A DNA stretch of 45,557 nucleotides from Methanoregula sp. UBA471. GTDB lineage: Archaea; Halobacteriota; Methanomicrobia; Methanomicrobiales; Methanospirillaceae. The first letter of the stretch is position 1. Each line of letters begins with the position of its first letter. The stretch is taken from positions 2,737-48,293 of the forward strand of contig DADT01000070.1 of NCBI GenBank assembly GCA_002495065.1, in the 5' to 3' direction. The position numbers and the translations under genes are program-made. Below, piece after piece: positions 25,662 through 33,035 of the stretch. The notes under the pieces were generated by a model. That model saw only the letters and a program-made list of their open reading frames with translations, did no database searches and was not told the origin of the DNA.

Positions 25662-25880
25662 GGGATATTCTCCACAAATCAGACATATCATTATCCATGG
25701 AGAATATCTGATTTTCCCTCCATGCCCGGAATTCCTCATTTGATGGAATCAATTCGCGTATTTTATGATAAGTCATAGTTCTTCGGTTGAGAACAGGACA
25801 GAATACGGGTTAATTCTACATTCATTATCAGTAATGCCTATACTTTGATGTAAGCGGCGTGCTGATAGTACACAATATTC

Positions 25881-26855
25881 ATGAATCCTTCTGCAATGGA
25901 CAAAGCAGCGCTGGATGTGCTTAAGGCAAAGACTGCACGCTTGTCGGTCTTCTCCAACACCGGACTTGTCCTGATGAAATTTGTGGTAGGGTTTTCAATC
26001 GGTTCTGTCAGTATCATATCTGAAGCGATCCATTCATCGATGGACCTTATCGCAGCAGTAATAGCATATTTTTCGGTGCGGAAATCAGCCGAACCTCCTG
26101 ATGCCCAGCATGAGTTTGGCCATGGGAAATTCGAAGACATTTCCGGGTTAGTCGAAGCCCTCCTGATATTTGCAGCTGCTGTGCTTATCATACGGGAAGC
26201 TCTGTTGAAACTGCTCGGACATCCATCTGAACTTTTTAAACCAGAACTGCTCATTTTCGGTATCGCTGTAATGGGTGTTTCTGCACTGGTGAACTGGTAT
26301 GTCTCCCGGAGGCTTATGAAGGTGGCAAGACAATCCGAGTCCATTGCGCTCGAAAGCGATGCCTGGCACCTGCGGACGGATGTGTATACCTCGCTGGGAG
26401 TCTTCATCGGACTCGTCCTTATCCACCTCACAGGGATTACCCTCTTTGATCCGCTCGTCGCCCTTGGGGTTGCCCTGGTCATCATGAAAGCCGCGTATGA
26501 TCTCACACGGCGTTCATTCTCAGATCTCATCGATCACAGTATCCCGGCAGGTGATGAACACAGGATCCAGGAAATCATCTGTGAGCATGCAGGCAGTTAT
26601 GCCGGGTTTCATGATCTGAGGACCCGAAGGTCAGGACCGGATATATTTATCGAATTCCACCTTGTCATGCCCGGCTCGGCAACGGTTCTGCACTCCCACG
26701 ACCTTTCCGATCATCTGGAATCCGATCTGAACGTCGAGTTTCCGAGGGCAGTCATTACAATACATACTGAGCCCTGCAATGAGGGGTGCACCCGTTGCGG
26801 TTCGTTCTGCACCTTTTATGAAAAAAAGAAATCCGGTGACGGGCAGACAGATTAA
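25881..26855 (+). CDS. Cation diffusion facilitator (CDF) with Cys-rich tail
   Basis: This 324-residue CDF transporter has six membrane segments and metal-site motifs AIHSSMD in helix 2 and DAWHLRTD in helix 5, the usual HxxxD pairs for Zn2+/Mn2+/Fe2+. A cytoplasmic metallochaperone-like domain follows (about 205-295; FHDLRTRRSGPDIFIEFHLV, with SHDLSDHLESDL). The end is unusual: TEPCNEGCTRCGSFC puts Cys at 299, 303, 306 and 310, possibly an extra metal-binding patch. The protein would export divalent metal by proton antiport. A TATA-like CCTATACTTT lies near 25837. Confidence 0.87.
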   Translation: MNPSAMDKAALDVLKAKTARLSVFSNTGLVLMKFVVGFSIGSVSIISEAIHSSMDLIAAVIAYFSVRKSAEPPDAQHEFGHGKFEDISGLVEALLIFAAAVLIIREALLKLLGHPSELFKPELLIFGIAVMGVSALVNWYVSRRLMKVARQSESIALESDAWHLRTDVYTSLGVFIGLVLIHLTGITLFDPLVALGVALVIMKAAYDLTRRSFSDLIDHSIPAGDEHRIQEIICEHAGSYAGFHDLRTRRSGPDIFIEFHLVMPGSATVLHSHDLSDHLESDLNVEFPRAVITIHTEPCNEGCTRCGSFCTFYEKKKSGDGQTD

Positions 26856-26919
26856 ATCCGTTGTGCCCGAATGGTCTATCCGGTCTGAATAGTTCCCGGG
26901 ACCCGGTCTTTCCTGAAGG

Positions 26920-26942
26920 AAACAAAACAGCTTTGTTTTTTG
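26920..26942 (+). terminator. Hairpin plus T-run after the CDF gene
   Basis: AAACAAA and TTTGTTT form a perfect 7-bp stem over a 5-nt loop and run into six T. It sits 65 bp past the CDF stop and ahead of the corA promoter region. Confidence 0.5.
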
Positions 26943-26962
26943 ATACCTGAGTCAACAGTACC

Positions 26963-26972
26963 CCATAAATAA
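26963..26972 (+). promoter_or_regulatory. TATA box for corA
   Basis: CCATAAATAA is the best box A match between the CDF terminator and corA. It predicts a transcript start near 26993 and a leader of about 95-100 nt, unusually long for this window. Confidence 0.4.
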
Positions 26973-26989
26973 CCCGGGTGATAATTATT

Positions 26990-27060
26990 CTCCGGAGCAC
27001 CGGAGGAACCGGACAGGATTACCCACATCCTGGCCCGGATATCGGAGGAATTCACCTCCG
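26990..27060 (+). promoter_or_regulatory. Structured corA leader (two perfect hairpins)
   Basis: Hairpin 1 is CTCCGG-AGCA-CCGGAG (26990-27005) and hairpin 2 is CGGAGG-AATTCA-CCTCCG (27043-27060). CGGAGG of hairpin 2 could also pair with the CTCCGG of hairpin 1. The leader could thus switch between two folds ahead of the ribosome site GGGAGGA at 27077-27083. A regulatory role is inference. Confidence 0.35.
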
Positions 27061-27090
27061 GACACTATACCCACGCGGGAGGATATGGCC

Positions 27091-28038
27091 ATGATGCAGA
27101 TTTTCAGGACAGGATGCGGGCATGAACCTGCCATGACCGGACCTGTGGATACAATATCTGAAGGGGCATGGATACGGTTATACGAACCAACCGAGGCTGA
27201 AATTGCTGATGTCGGCAGCAGATGTGCCATTCCCACGGAATTCTTAAAGGCAGCCCTCGATGAAGAGGAACGCCCCCGAATCGATTCCGAGGATGATGTG
27301 GTTTTAATTGTCATGGATATACCGGTGACAGCGGAATTTGAAGAGATAAAGACCCTGACCACGCACCCCCTGGGAATTATCATCACCAAAGATTATGTTG
27401 TCACGGTCTGCAGCCGGCGATCCCAGGTGCTGGACGATTTTGTTGCCGGCAAGGTACGACATTTTGCCACGATGAAAAAAACGCGGTTCATGTTCCAGAT
27501 TTTTTACCGGAATGCCTCTTACTATCTCAGTCACCTGCGCCAGATGGAGAGGTCTATTTCCCGGATTGAAGCTGAACTTCACCGCTCGCTGAAAAACGAG
27601 GAACTCTTCCAGATGATGGAGCTGGAAAAAAGCCTGATTTACTTCTCCACCTCTCTTAAGAGCAACGAGGCGGTCCTTGAACGAATCCTTCGCTCAAAAC
27701 CGCTGAAAATGTACGAGGAGGATGCCGAATTCTTAGAAGACGTCATTATTGAAAACAAGCAGGCGATGGAGATGTCCCAGATCTACCTGCATATCCTGAA
27801 CGGCATGACCCAGGCATTCGCCACCATCATTTCAAACAATCTCAATATTGTTATGAAATTCCTTGCATCGGTGACAATTATCATCGCGGTTCCGACAATG
27901 ATCGCGAGTTTCTATGGCATGAATGTCCTTGATCTTCCCTTATCAGACAGACCGCTCGCCTTTGAGACCATCTTTGGCTTTTCCGTAATTATCTCGGTGG
28001 CGATGGGGCTGTTGATGTGGAAGAAAAAAATATTCTGA
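27091..28038 (+). CDS. corA: CorA-type Mg2+/Co2+ transporter
   Basis: This 315-residue protein has a cytoplasmic N-terminal alpha/beta domain (about 1-130), a long coiled helix (about 130-250; RQMERSISRIEAELHRSLKN) and two C-terminal membrane helices with the YGMNV signature, where GMN is the ion filter. The protein ends with the basic MWKKKIF. The ATG at 27091 is preferred because GGGAGGA lies 7 nt before it; the ATG at 27085 is too close to that site. It takes up magnesium as a pentamer. Its 5' leader has two hairpins. Confidence 0.88.
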   Translation: MMQIFRTGCGHEPAMTGPVDTISEGAWIRLYEPTEAEIADVGSRCAIPTEFLKAALDEEERPRIDSEDDVVLIVMDIPVTAEFEEIKTLTTHPLGIIITKDYVVTVCSRRSQVLDDFVAGKVRHFATMKKTRFMFQIFYRNASYYLSHLRQMERSISRIEAELHRSLKNEELFQMMELEKSLIYFSTSLKSNEAVLERILRSKPLKMYEEDAEFLEDVIIENKQAMEMSQIYLHILNGMTQAFATIISNNLNIVMKFLASVTIIIAVPTMIASFYGMNVLDLPLSDRPLAFETIFGFSVIISVAMGLLMWKKKIF

Positions 28039-28046
28039 CATCCTGA

Positions 28047-28056
28047 CTTTTTTTCG
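28047..28056 (+). terminator. T-rich corA 3' end
   Basis: A run of seven T about 10-18 bp after the corA stop is the type of oligo-T signal at which archaeal polymerases terminate. Confidence 0.35.
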
Positions 28057-28195
28057 GATTGCTCATTCCAGCCGAATGTGTTCCCTCCTGTCATGTTGTA
28101 GAAAAACCCGCATCGCAATAAAAGGACAATGAGATATGGGGGAGGTCTCCATTTCCTTTCACAATGGGCACCATACGAAAAAAGGATGAATGCTG

Positions 28196-28310
28196 CAGCC
28201 CCCGAAGGGACGCCCCCGCGGCGCATCATTCAACAAATGGTAAATTTTCGAGAAACTCTAAAAAACTTCCCGACCCGCCGTGCCCCGGAGAGGCGTTGAA
28301 GCGGGTGATC
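28196..28310 (-). repeat. A-B composite hairpin repeat, locus 2 (inverted)
   Basis: Read on the minus strand, an A hairpin (ACCCGC/GCGGGT, 28273-28306) is followed by a T-rich tract and a B hairpin (28196-28225, GCGCCGCGGGGGCGTCCC then TTCGGGGGC). Order and orientation match the plus-strand copies. It lies between the convergent corA and Ca2+-ATPase genes. Confidence 0.6.
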
Positions 28311-28482
28311 ATCTTAAATTTTTATGATTTTCTGAAAAAAGTTACGAAGAAAAAGTTCGCACCTGGTCCTGAAATTCGAAAGTACTCAGACCACAATCAG
28401 GAGCTCGTGTAATTTATGCAGACTCTGATAAAAAGAAAGATTATGAATACCGATAATCCCTGAAACACATTTCCGGACACAT

Positions 28483-31062
28483 TTACGTCTCAACGATCGT
28501 GTTCTCTGTTTTCCCGGCATTCTTATACCGGTACGAGACCCGCAGGACAAACCCGACGATAAGCACGGATGCTGACACAACGATAATCTTTGCCCACTGA
28601 TCGAGGGAAAGCGGCACGGTGCCAAAGACTGCCCCTCCATACTGCACGATAAGGATTTGCATGAGAATCACGCCACCCATCACGGCAAAAAATGTCGGGT
28701 TTCCCTTAAAAAAAGGAGGCATCTTCCCATCCAGTGCCCGGCAGTTGATCCCGTTCCAGACTGCACCCAGGATAAATGCTGCGAAAAACACGGTATTGAT
28801 CTCATCAGGTGTGGTTCCGCCGAGGAACGCGGTGGAAATCTGGAGAATACCCGCAATAATAAAAAATGTGCCGGTGACGATGATCGATGCCCACATGAAA
28901 GGTGAGATAATTCTGGCATCATGCGATACCGGACGGCGGTTCATGAGCCCGGCATGGGGGGCTTCTGAACAGAGCGCAAATGCCGCAAGAGTATCCATGA
29001 TAATGTTGATCCAGAGGATCTGGATAATGCTGAAAGGTTCCGGATAGCCCATCAGCGGTGCAATGAATATCAGGATACAGGCGCAGAAATTAATCGTGAG
29101 CTGGAAGAGTATGAACCTCTGGATATTCTCATACAGCGATCTGCCCCATAAAACGGCGTTTGTGATAGACGAAAAGGAATCATCAAGCAGGATAATATCG
29201 CTGGCCTCCCGTGCTACCTCTGTTCCCGCAATTCCCATGGCAAGCCCTACATCGGCGTGTTTGAGGGCGGGGGCATCGTTCGTACCATCACCGGTTACTG
29301 CGACAACTGCACCGGTTGTCTGGAGCGCCTTCACCAGAAGAAGTTTATCCATGGGTTCTGCACGCGCCATGATGTCCATACCCTGAGCCGCTGTTACCTG
29401 CTCCTCCGGTGAAAGGGAACGAAACATCGATCCGGTTATGACCGTCCCGTTCCGGAGAATCCCGGAATCCTGTCCGATAGCCCGTGCAGTCTCCGGATTA
29501 TCACCCGTGACCATACGGACCCGGATACCGGCATGCTGGCAGGTTGCAACAGATTCGGCAATGTTGTCCCGGAGAGGATCGCGTATCCCGACATATCCAT
29601 CCCAAACAAGGGATGTTTCGCTTTCATCCCCGTCCGTGATCTCTCTGTGGGCAAAGGCAAGCGTCCGCATCGCTCTGGAGGCAAGGGCGCTGATCCCGCT
29701 GAGGTCGGGAGTCACTGTGCAGAGGGAAGCGAGGATCTCCGGTGCACCTTTAACCAGGAGATAAGGTCTGCCATCGATCCGCACAACCGTTGACATTCGT
29801 TTCCGGTTGCCGTCGAACAGGTACTGTTTTGTTACATGGGTTTCTGCACGGATCTGCATGTAATCGAGCGCATGATGCCGCAGCCAGCGGAGGAGTGCCC
29901 CTTCTGTCGAGTTCCCGATAACAATGACCCGGTTTTCCCGATCTTCGAGATGCGCGGTACCGTTTACTGCAGCATTCAGGGTGATCCACTCTGAAGGTGT
30001 CCGGGGGAGGTTATCTGTAGGATGCGGGTCACCTGCCGATGATGCGACCACTTCCATCTGGTTTTTGGTCAGGGTCCCGGTCTTGTCAGTGCATACGGTC
30101 GTGGCAGAACCGATGGTCTCGCAGGCGATAAGACGGCGCACCAGGCAGTTTGCCCGTGTCATCTTGCGCATGGCTAGTGAAAGCGAGAGTGCGACACTCA
30201 TCGGAAGGCCTTCGGGAACAGCTGCAACCACGACGACTACCGCGAGCATGAAGTAGTGGAGGATGTAGTTGAGCGAATCGAGGTTCAGACCGGTTACTTC
30301 CCCTGTCAGGATCCCCCGGATGAACAGACTTATCGAGATAAGCACGGCCATCGCGTACCCGAATTTGCTGATGATGCCGGCGAGCGCTTCGAGTTTTTGT
30401 TCAAGGGGTGTCTGGGTTGTATGATCGATGCCTAGAGATGAAGCGATCACCCCCATCTGGGTCGAGTCGCCAACCGCTCCGGCAATTGCCTGCCCTTTCC
30501 CTGCAGTAACGAAGGCACCCTTTAAAACCCTCTCACGCAGTTCCTTTTGGACAGGCTCACTCTCCCCGGTAAATGCGGACTCGTCAGTAAAGATATCGTC
30601 GGATTCGGATACCCAGGCATCAGCGGGTATGGCATCGCCGGCCTCAAGCAGGATCAAATCCCCGACAACGATATCACGCGAGGGGACAGAGGCCGGGTGA
30701 CCGTCCCGGATCACCTTCACCGCCATATCATCGCGGGTAGCGTTCAGGATGTCAAATTCCCTGCTGCTCCGGTATTCGTTGAAAAATGCAATTCCTGTTG
30801 AGAGCAGGATTGCAACAATGATCCCGAGGATATCCAGAAACCCGCTCCCTCGTATGAGCGAGACGATCGTTGATATGGTCACTGCAAGAAGAAGGATCCG
30901 TATGATGGGATCATCGAAATGTTTCAGGTACTGTTTCCAGAGTGACTCCCTGACGGGGGGGGTCATTTCATTCGCACCGAATCTCTGGCGGAATTCTGCA
31001 ACCTGGGATGTTCTGAGCCCGGCACTGCCGACGAGGTCAAGGAGTTTATCAAGCGGGAGCAT
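28483..31062 (-). CDS. P-type Ca2+-transporting ATPase (P-IIB-like)
   Basis: This 859-residue pump is complete. It has an N-terminal cation-ATPase domain, the A-domain TGES loop (FTGESEPVQKE), the phosphorylation site DKTGTLTKNQ (Asp326), a KGAPE segment in the nucleotide domain and TGDGTNDAPALKHADVGLAM. The ion-binding helices carry VPEGLPMSVALSLS in M4 and NIIMDTLAAFAL in M6, the pattern of plasma-membrane-type calcium pumps. Ten membrane segments are visible. It would export Ca2+ (possibly Mn2+). The direction and monocistronic layout are seen; ion choice is inferred from the motifs. Confidence 0.88.
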   Translation of the reverse strand: MLPLDKLLDLVGSAGLRTSQVAEFRQRFGANEMTPPVRESLWKQYLKHFDDPIIRILLLAVTISTIVSLIRGSGFLDILGIIVAILLSTGIAFFNEYRSSREFDILNATRDDMAVKVIRDGHPASVPSRDIVVGDLILLEAGDAIPADAWVSESDDIFTDESAFTGESEPVQKELRERVLKGAFVTAGKGQAIAGAVGDSTQMGVIASSLGIDHTTQTPLEQKLEALAGIISKFGYAMAVLISISLFIRGILTGEVTGLNLDSLNYILHYFMLAVVVVVAAVPEGLPMSVALSLSLAMRKMTRANCLVRRLIACETIGSATTVCTDKTGTLTKNQMEVVASSAGDPHPTDNLPRTPSEWITLNAAVNGTAHLEDRENRVIVIGNSTEGALLRWLRHHALDYMQIRAETHVTKQYLFDGNRKRMSTVVRIDGRPYLLVKGAPEILASLCTVTPDLSGISALASRAMRTLAFAHREITDGDESETSLVWDGYVGIRDPLRDNIAESVATCQHAGIRVRMVTGDNPETARAIGQDSGILRNGTVITGSMFRSLSPEEQVTAAQGMDIMARAEPMDKLLLVKALQTTGAVVAVTGDGTNDAPALKHADVGLAMGIAGTEVAREASDIILLDDSFSSITNAVLWGRSLYENIQRFILFQLTINFCACILIFIAPLMGYPEPFSIIQILWINIIMDTLAAFALCSEAPHAGLMNRRPVSHDARIISPFMWASIIVTGTFFIIAGILQISTAFLGGTTPDEINTVFFAAFILGAVWNGINCRALDGKMPPFFKGNPTFFAVMGGVILMQILIVQYGGAVFGTVPLSLDQWAKIIVVSASVLIVGFVLRVSYRYKNAGKTENTIVET

Positions 31063-31226
31063 TATTCAGAAACCCTGCGATGATGAATCTGATAGTAAAT
31101 CGCAGAAGTACTTTGTGTGATCCCGAAATATACCCTCGCATTCAGGAATTCAAAAATACTTCCAGGGATTTATCCTGGTTTTATGACATTTTTCAGCAGA
31201 TAGTGTTCGCGGGTGATGGGATCGTG

Positions 31227-31907
31227 TTATTCTTTGTGTACCGGCTCCTGCTGGTCGCCTGCCGGGCATTCCCGGACTGACCGGAAAACACCGAGAATAA
31301 TGGATCCTACGGCGAGAAGTGAAATCCCGATGATGGCATAGATAATGAGACTGAAGTTCTCTTTTACGATGGGAATGCTGCCAAAGAAATAGCCTGAAAG
31401 TACAAACGCGCAAATCCACATGACTGCGCCGGTGATATTATAGGTAATGAACCAGCGGTAGCTCATCTTCCCGACGCCGGCAAGGAACGGCGCGAATGTC
31501 CGGATAAACGGAACAAAGCGGGCTATTACGATTGTCAGACCGCCATACCGGGTAAAATACTCCTCCGTTTTTTCCAGATGTTCCCGTTTGACACAACTAT
31601 ACTTTTTTTCAAGAACTTTCATCCCGAGGGTATGCCCTATCCAGTAATTCACTGAGTCGCCGAGAACCGCAGCGACGATGAGTGTGATGAGTAGTATCCC
31701 CGGGCTGAGAAAGCCGGCACCCGCAAGCGCTCCCCCGACAAAAAGGAGTGAGTCTCCGGGGAGATAAGGAAATATCACAAGACCCGTTTCACAGAAGATG
31801 ATCGCAAAGAGGATCAGGTACGTCCAGACCCCGTATGCATCAATAATTCCCGGCAGGTATTTGTCAAAGTGAAGTATGATATCGATGACGGCAAGAAATG
31901 GATCCAT
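31227..31907 (-). CDS. DedA-family membrane protein
   Basis: This 226-residue membrane protein has the SNARE-associated/DedA signature: FPYLPGDSLLFVGGALAG, GDSVNYWIGHTLG, and FTRYGGLTIVIARFVPFIRT with the essential acidic and arginine residues. Recent work links DedA proteins to lipid scrambling or polyprenyl-phosphate recycling in membranes. A minus-strand TTTTATC element near 31935 is about 27 bp upstream of the ATG at 31907. Confidence 0.87.
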   Translation of the reverse strand: MDPFLAVIDIILHFDKYLPGIIDAYGVWTYLILFAIIFCETGLVIFPYLPGDSLLFVGGALAGAGFLSPGILLITLIVAAVLGDSVNYWIGHTLGMKVLEKKYSCVKREHLEKTEEYFTRYGGLTIVIARFVPFIRTFAPFLAGVGKMSYRWFITYNITGAVMWICAFVLSGYFFGSIPIVKENFSLIIYAIIGISLLAVGSIILGVFRSVRECPAGDQQEPVHKE

Positions 31908-32140
31908 TTCAAGGTATTTTGGCTGTGGCGAATGATAAAAGAATTCCTTAATTTTTTCCTTTTATCTGACTTTCCCTGAATTCTGATGGAGCCTTGCCAG
32001 CGCCGAATTCCTTAATCGCCTCTCATGAACCAGCAGGAGACCTTTCAAAAATAAGGAAATAGCGCAGTTGCGGTATAAAAAGAGGGATACTTAAAAAGTG
32101 TCTGAGAATATTAATAATATTATAGTAGTATTCCATTATG

Positions 32141-32205
32141 AGGACAACCTGCCTCAGGGCCTCTCCAGGGCACGGCGGGTCAGTGAATTTTTTTTCAGAT
32201 TTTTT
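32141..32205 (+). repeat. A hairpin repeat, locus 3, interrupted by the 370-bp element
   Basis: Hairpin A at 32147-32180 has stem ACCTGCC/GGCGGGT with one G-T pair where locus 4 has G-C, keeping an RNA stem. A T-rich tail follows and stops at CAGATTTTTT (32196-32205), where the inserted element begins. The same tail resumes at 32576. Confidence 0.65.
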
Positions 32206-32575
32206 ACTCTGGTGAATTCCTCGTTATCACTGAGGTTCCCGGTGAGGATGCAAAAAACATCTCCCTGCCGGTATCCAAAACGCGTCCCAAACCACATCCC
32301 CTCCCGTTTTCGGTCTTCGTAACATTGCTATATTCGACCTCATCCATTCCCGTCGGGCATCGTTGATTAATTCCGGCCCGGTTCCGCATTTTTCAGAATA
32401 ATGACCTCTAAAATTCGGGGGGCGGGGGAAATGAGGTACAACAGGGCTCGTAACTGGTTCCGGTGTACCAGAATTCCCCTGGGGTTTTTTTGACTATGAA
32501 AACCGCCCCTTCTGGCGATAACATCCGGCCTGGTCGTCGATGAGATCACTCCATAAAAACAAGATTTCACCAGAA
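32206..32575 (-). mobile_element. 370-bp MITE-like element, copy 1
   Basis: It is flanked by a perfect 10-bp direct repeat, CAGATTTTTT at 32196-32205 and 32576-32585, read as a target-site duplication. Ends are inverted: TCTGGTGAA starts at 32208, and its complement TTCACCAGA ends next to 32575. The body aligns over its whole length with 39085-39454 in the other orientation. Short frames exist in both copies but are held in step only by offsetting indels, so it probably does not code. It would move through a transposase in trans. Confidence 0.7.
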
Positions 32576-32585
32576 CAGATTTTTT

Positions 32586-32650
32586 GGTAATTCACCAACT
32601 GTCGCAATTTGATTCCCGCAGGAGGCGTCCCGTTAGGAGTGTCACGTTCT
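32586..32650 (+). repeat. Remainder of locus 3: tail and degenerate B hairpin
   Basis: Beyond the inserted element the sequence GGTAATTCACCAAC matches the locus 4 tail GGTATTTCACCAAT. TTGATTCCCGCAGGAGGCGT aligns with the B module of locus 4 but its stem is eroded. It shows what the host repeat looked like before the insertion. Confidence 0.5.
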
Positions 32651-32730
32651 ACCTTTTTCGCAGATCTGCCGTACCTTATAATATCTGATTATTTACGATT
32701 TTTTCAGAATCAGGTCATTGAACATGTGAT

Positions 32731-32860
32731 GATCACCCGCCTCAGGGCCTCTCCGAGGCACGGCGGGTCAGTGAAGTTTTTTTCAGATTTTTGGTATTTC
32801 ACCAATCATCATCATTGATCCGCCGCGGGGCCTCCCTTCGGGGGCGGCGGCGTTCATCTC
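32731..32860 (+). repeat. A-B composite hairpin repeat, locus 4 (best copy)
   Basis: Hairpin A is at 32735-32768 (ACCCGCC/GGCGGGT outside, GCCTC/GAGGC inside). A T-rich tract with GTTTTTTTCAGATTTTT follows, then hairpin B at 32820-32850 (CCGCCGC/GCGGCGG with an inner CCC-TTCG-GGG). It lies between dedA and the PKD/M50-like gene. No protein is encoded. Confidence 0.7.
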
Positions 32861-33035
32861 ATCGGAGGTGCTAAAAATCCTCCCCTATTCCAAAAAATGA
32901 TTTTCACAATACGGGATGATTCCTTTTATTCGTATCCGTTTCTCAGGAACCCAAAATTGTACCACGAGCTTCAGCCGTGGGCATATCGTATTTTCCTGAT
33001 AAAAAAATGAAATTATCAGATCTCTTCTTTGGTTT

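Noticed and set aside
32141..32860. Clustered repeats as a CRISPR array
   Set aside because: The repeats are few, unevenly spaced, of different types and dispersed through the window, with no regular spacers and no cas genes.
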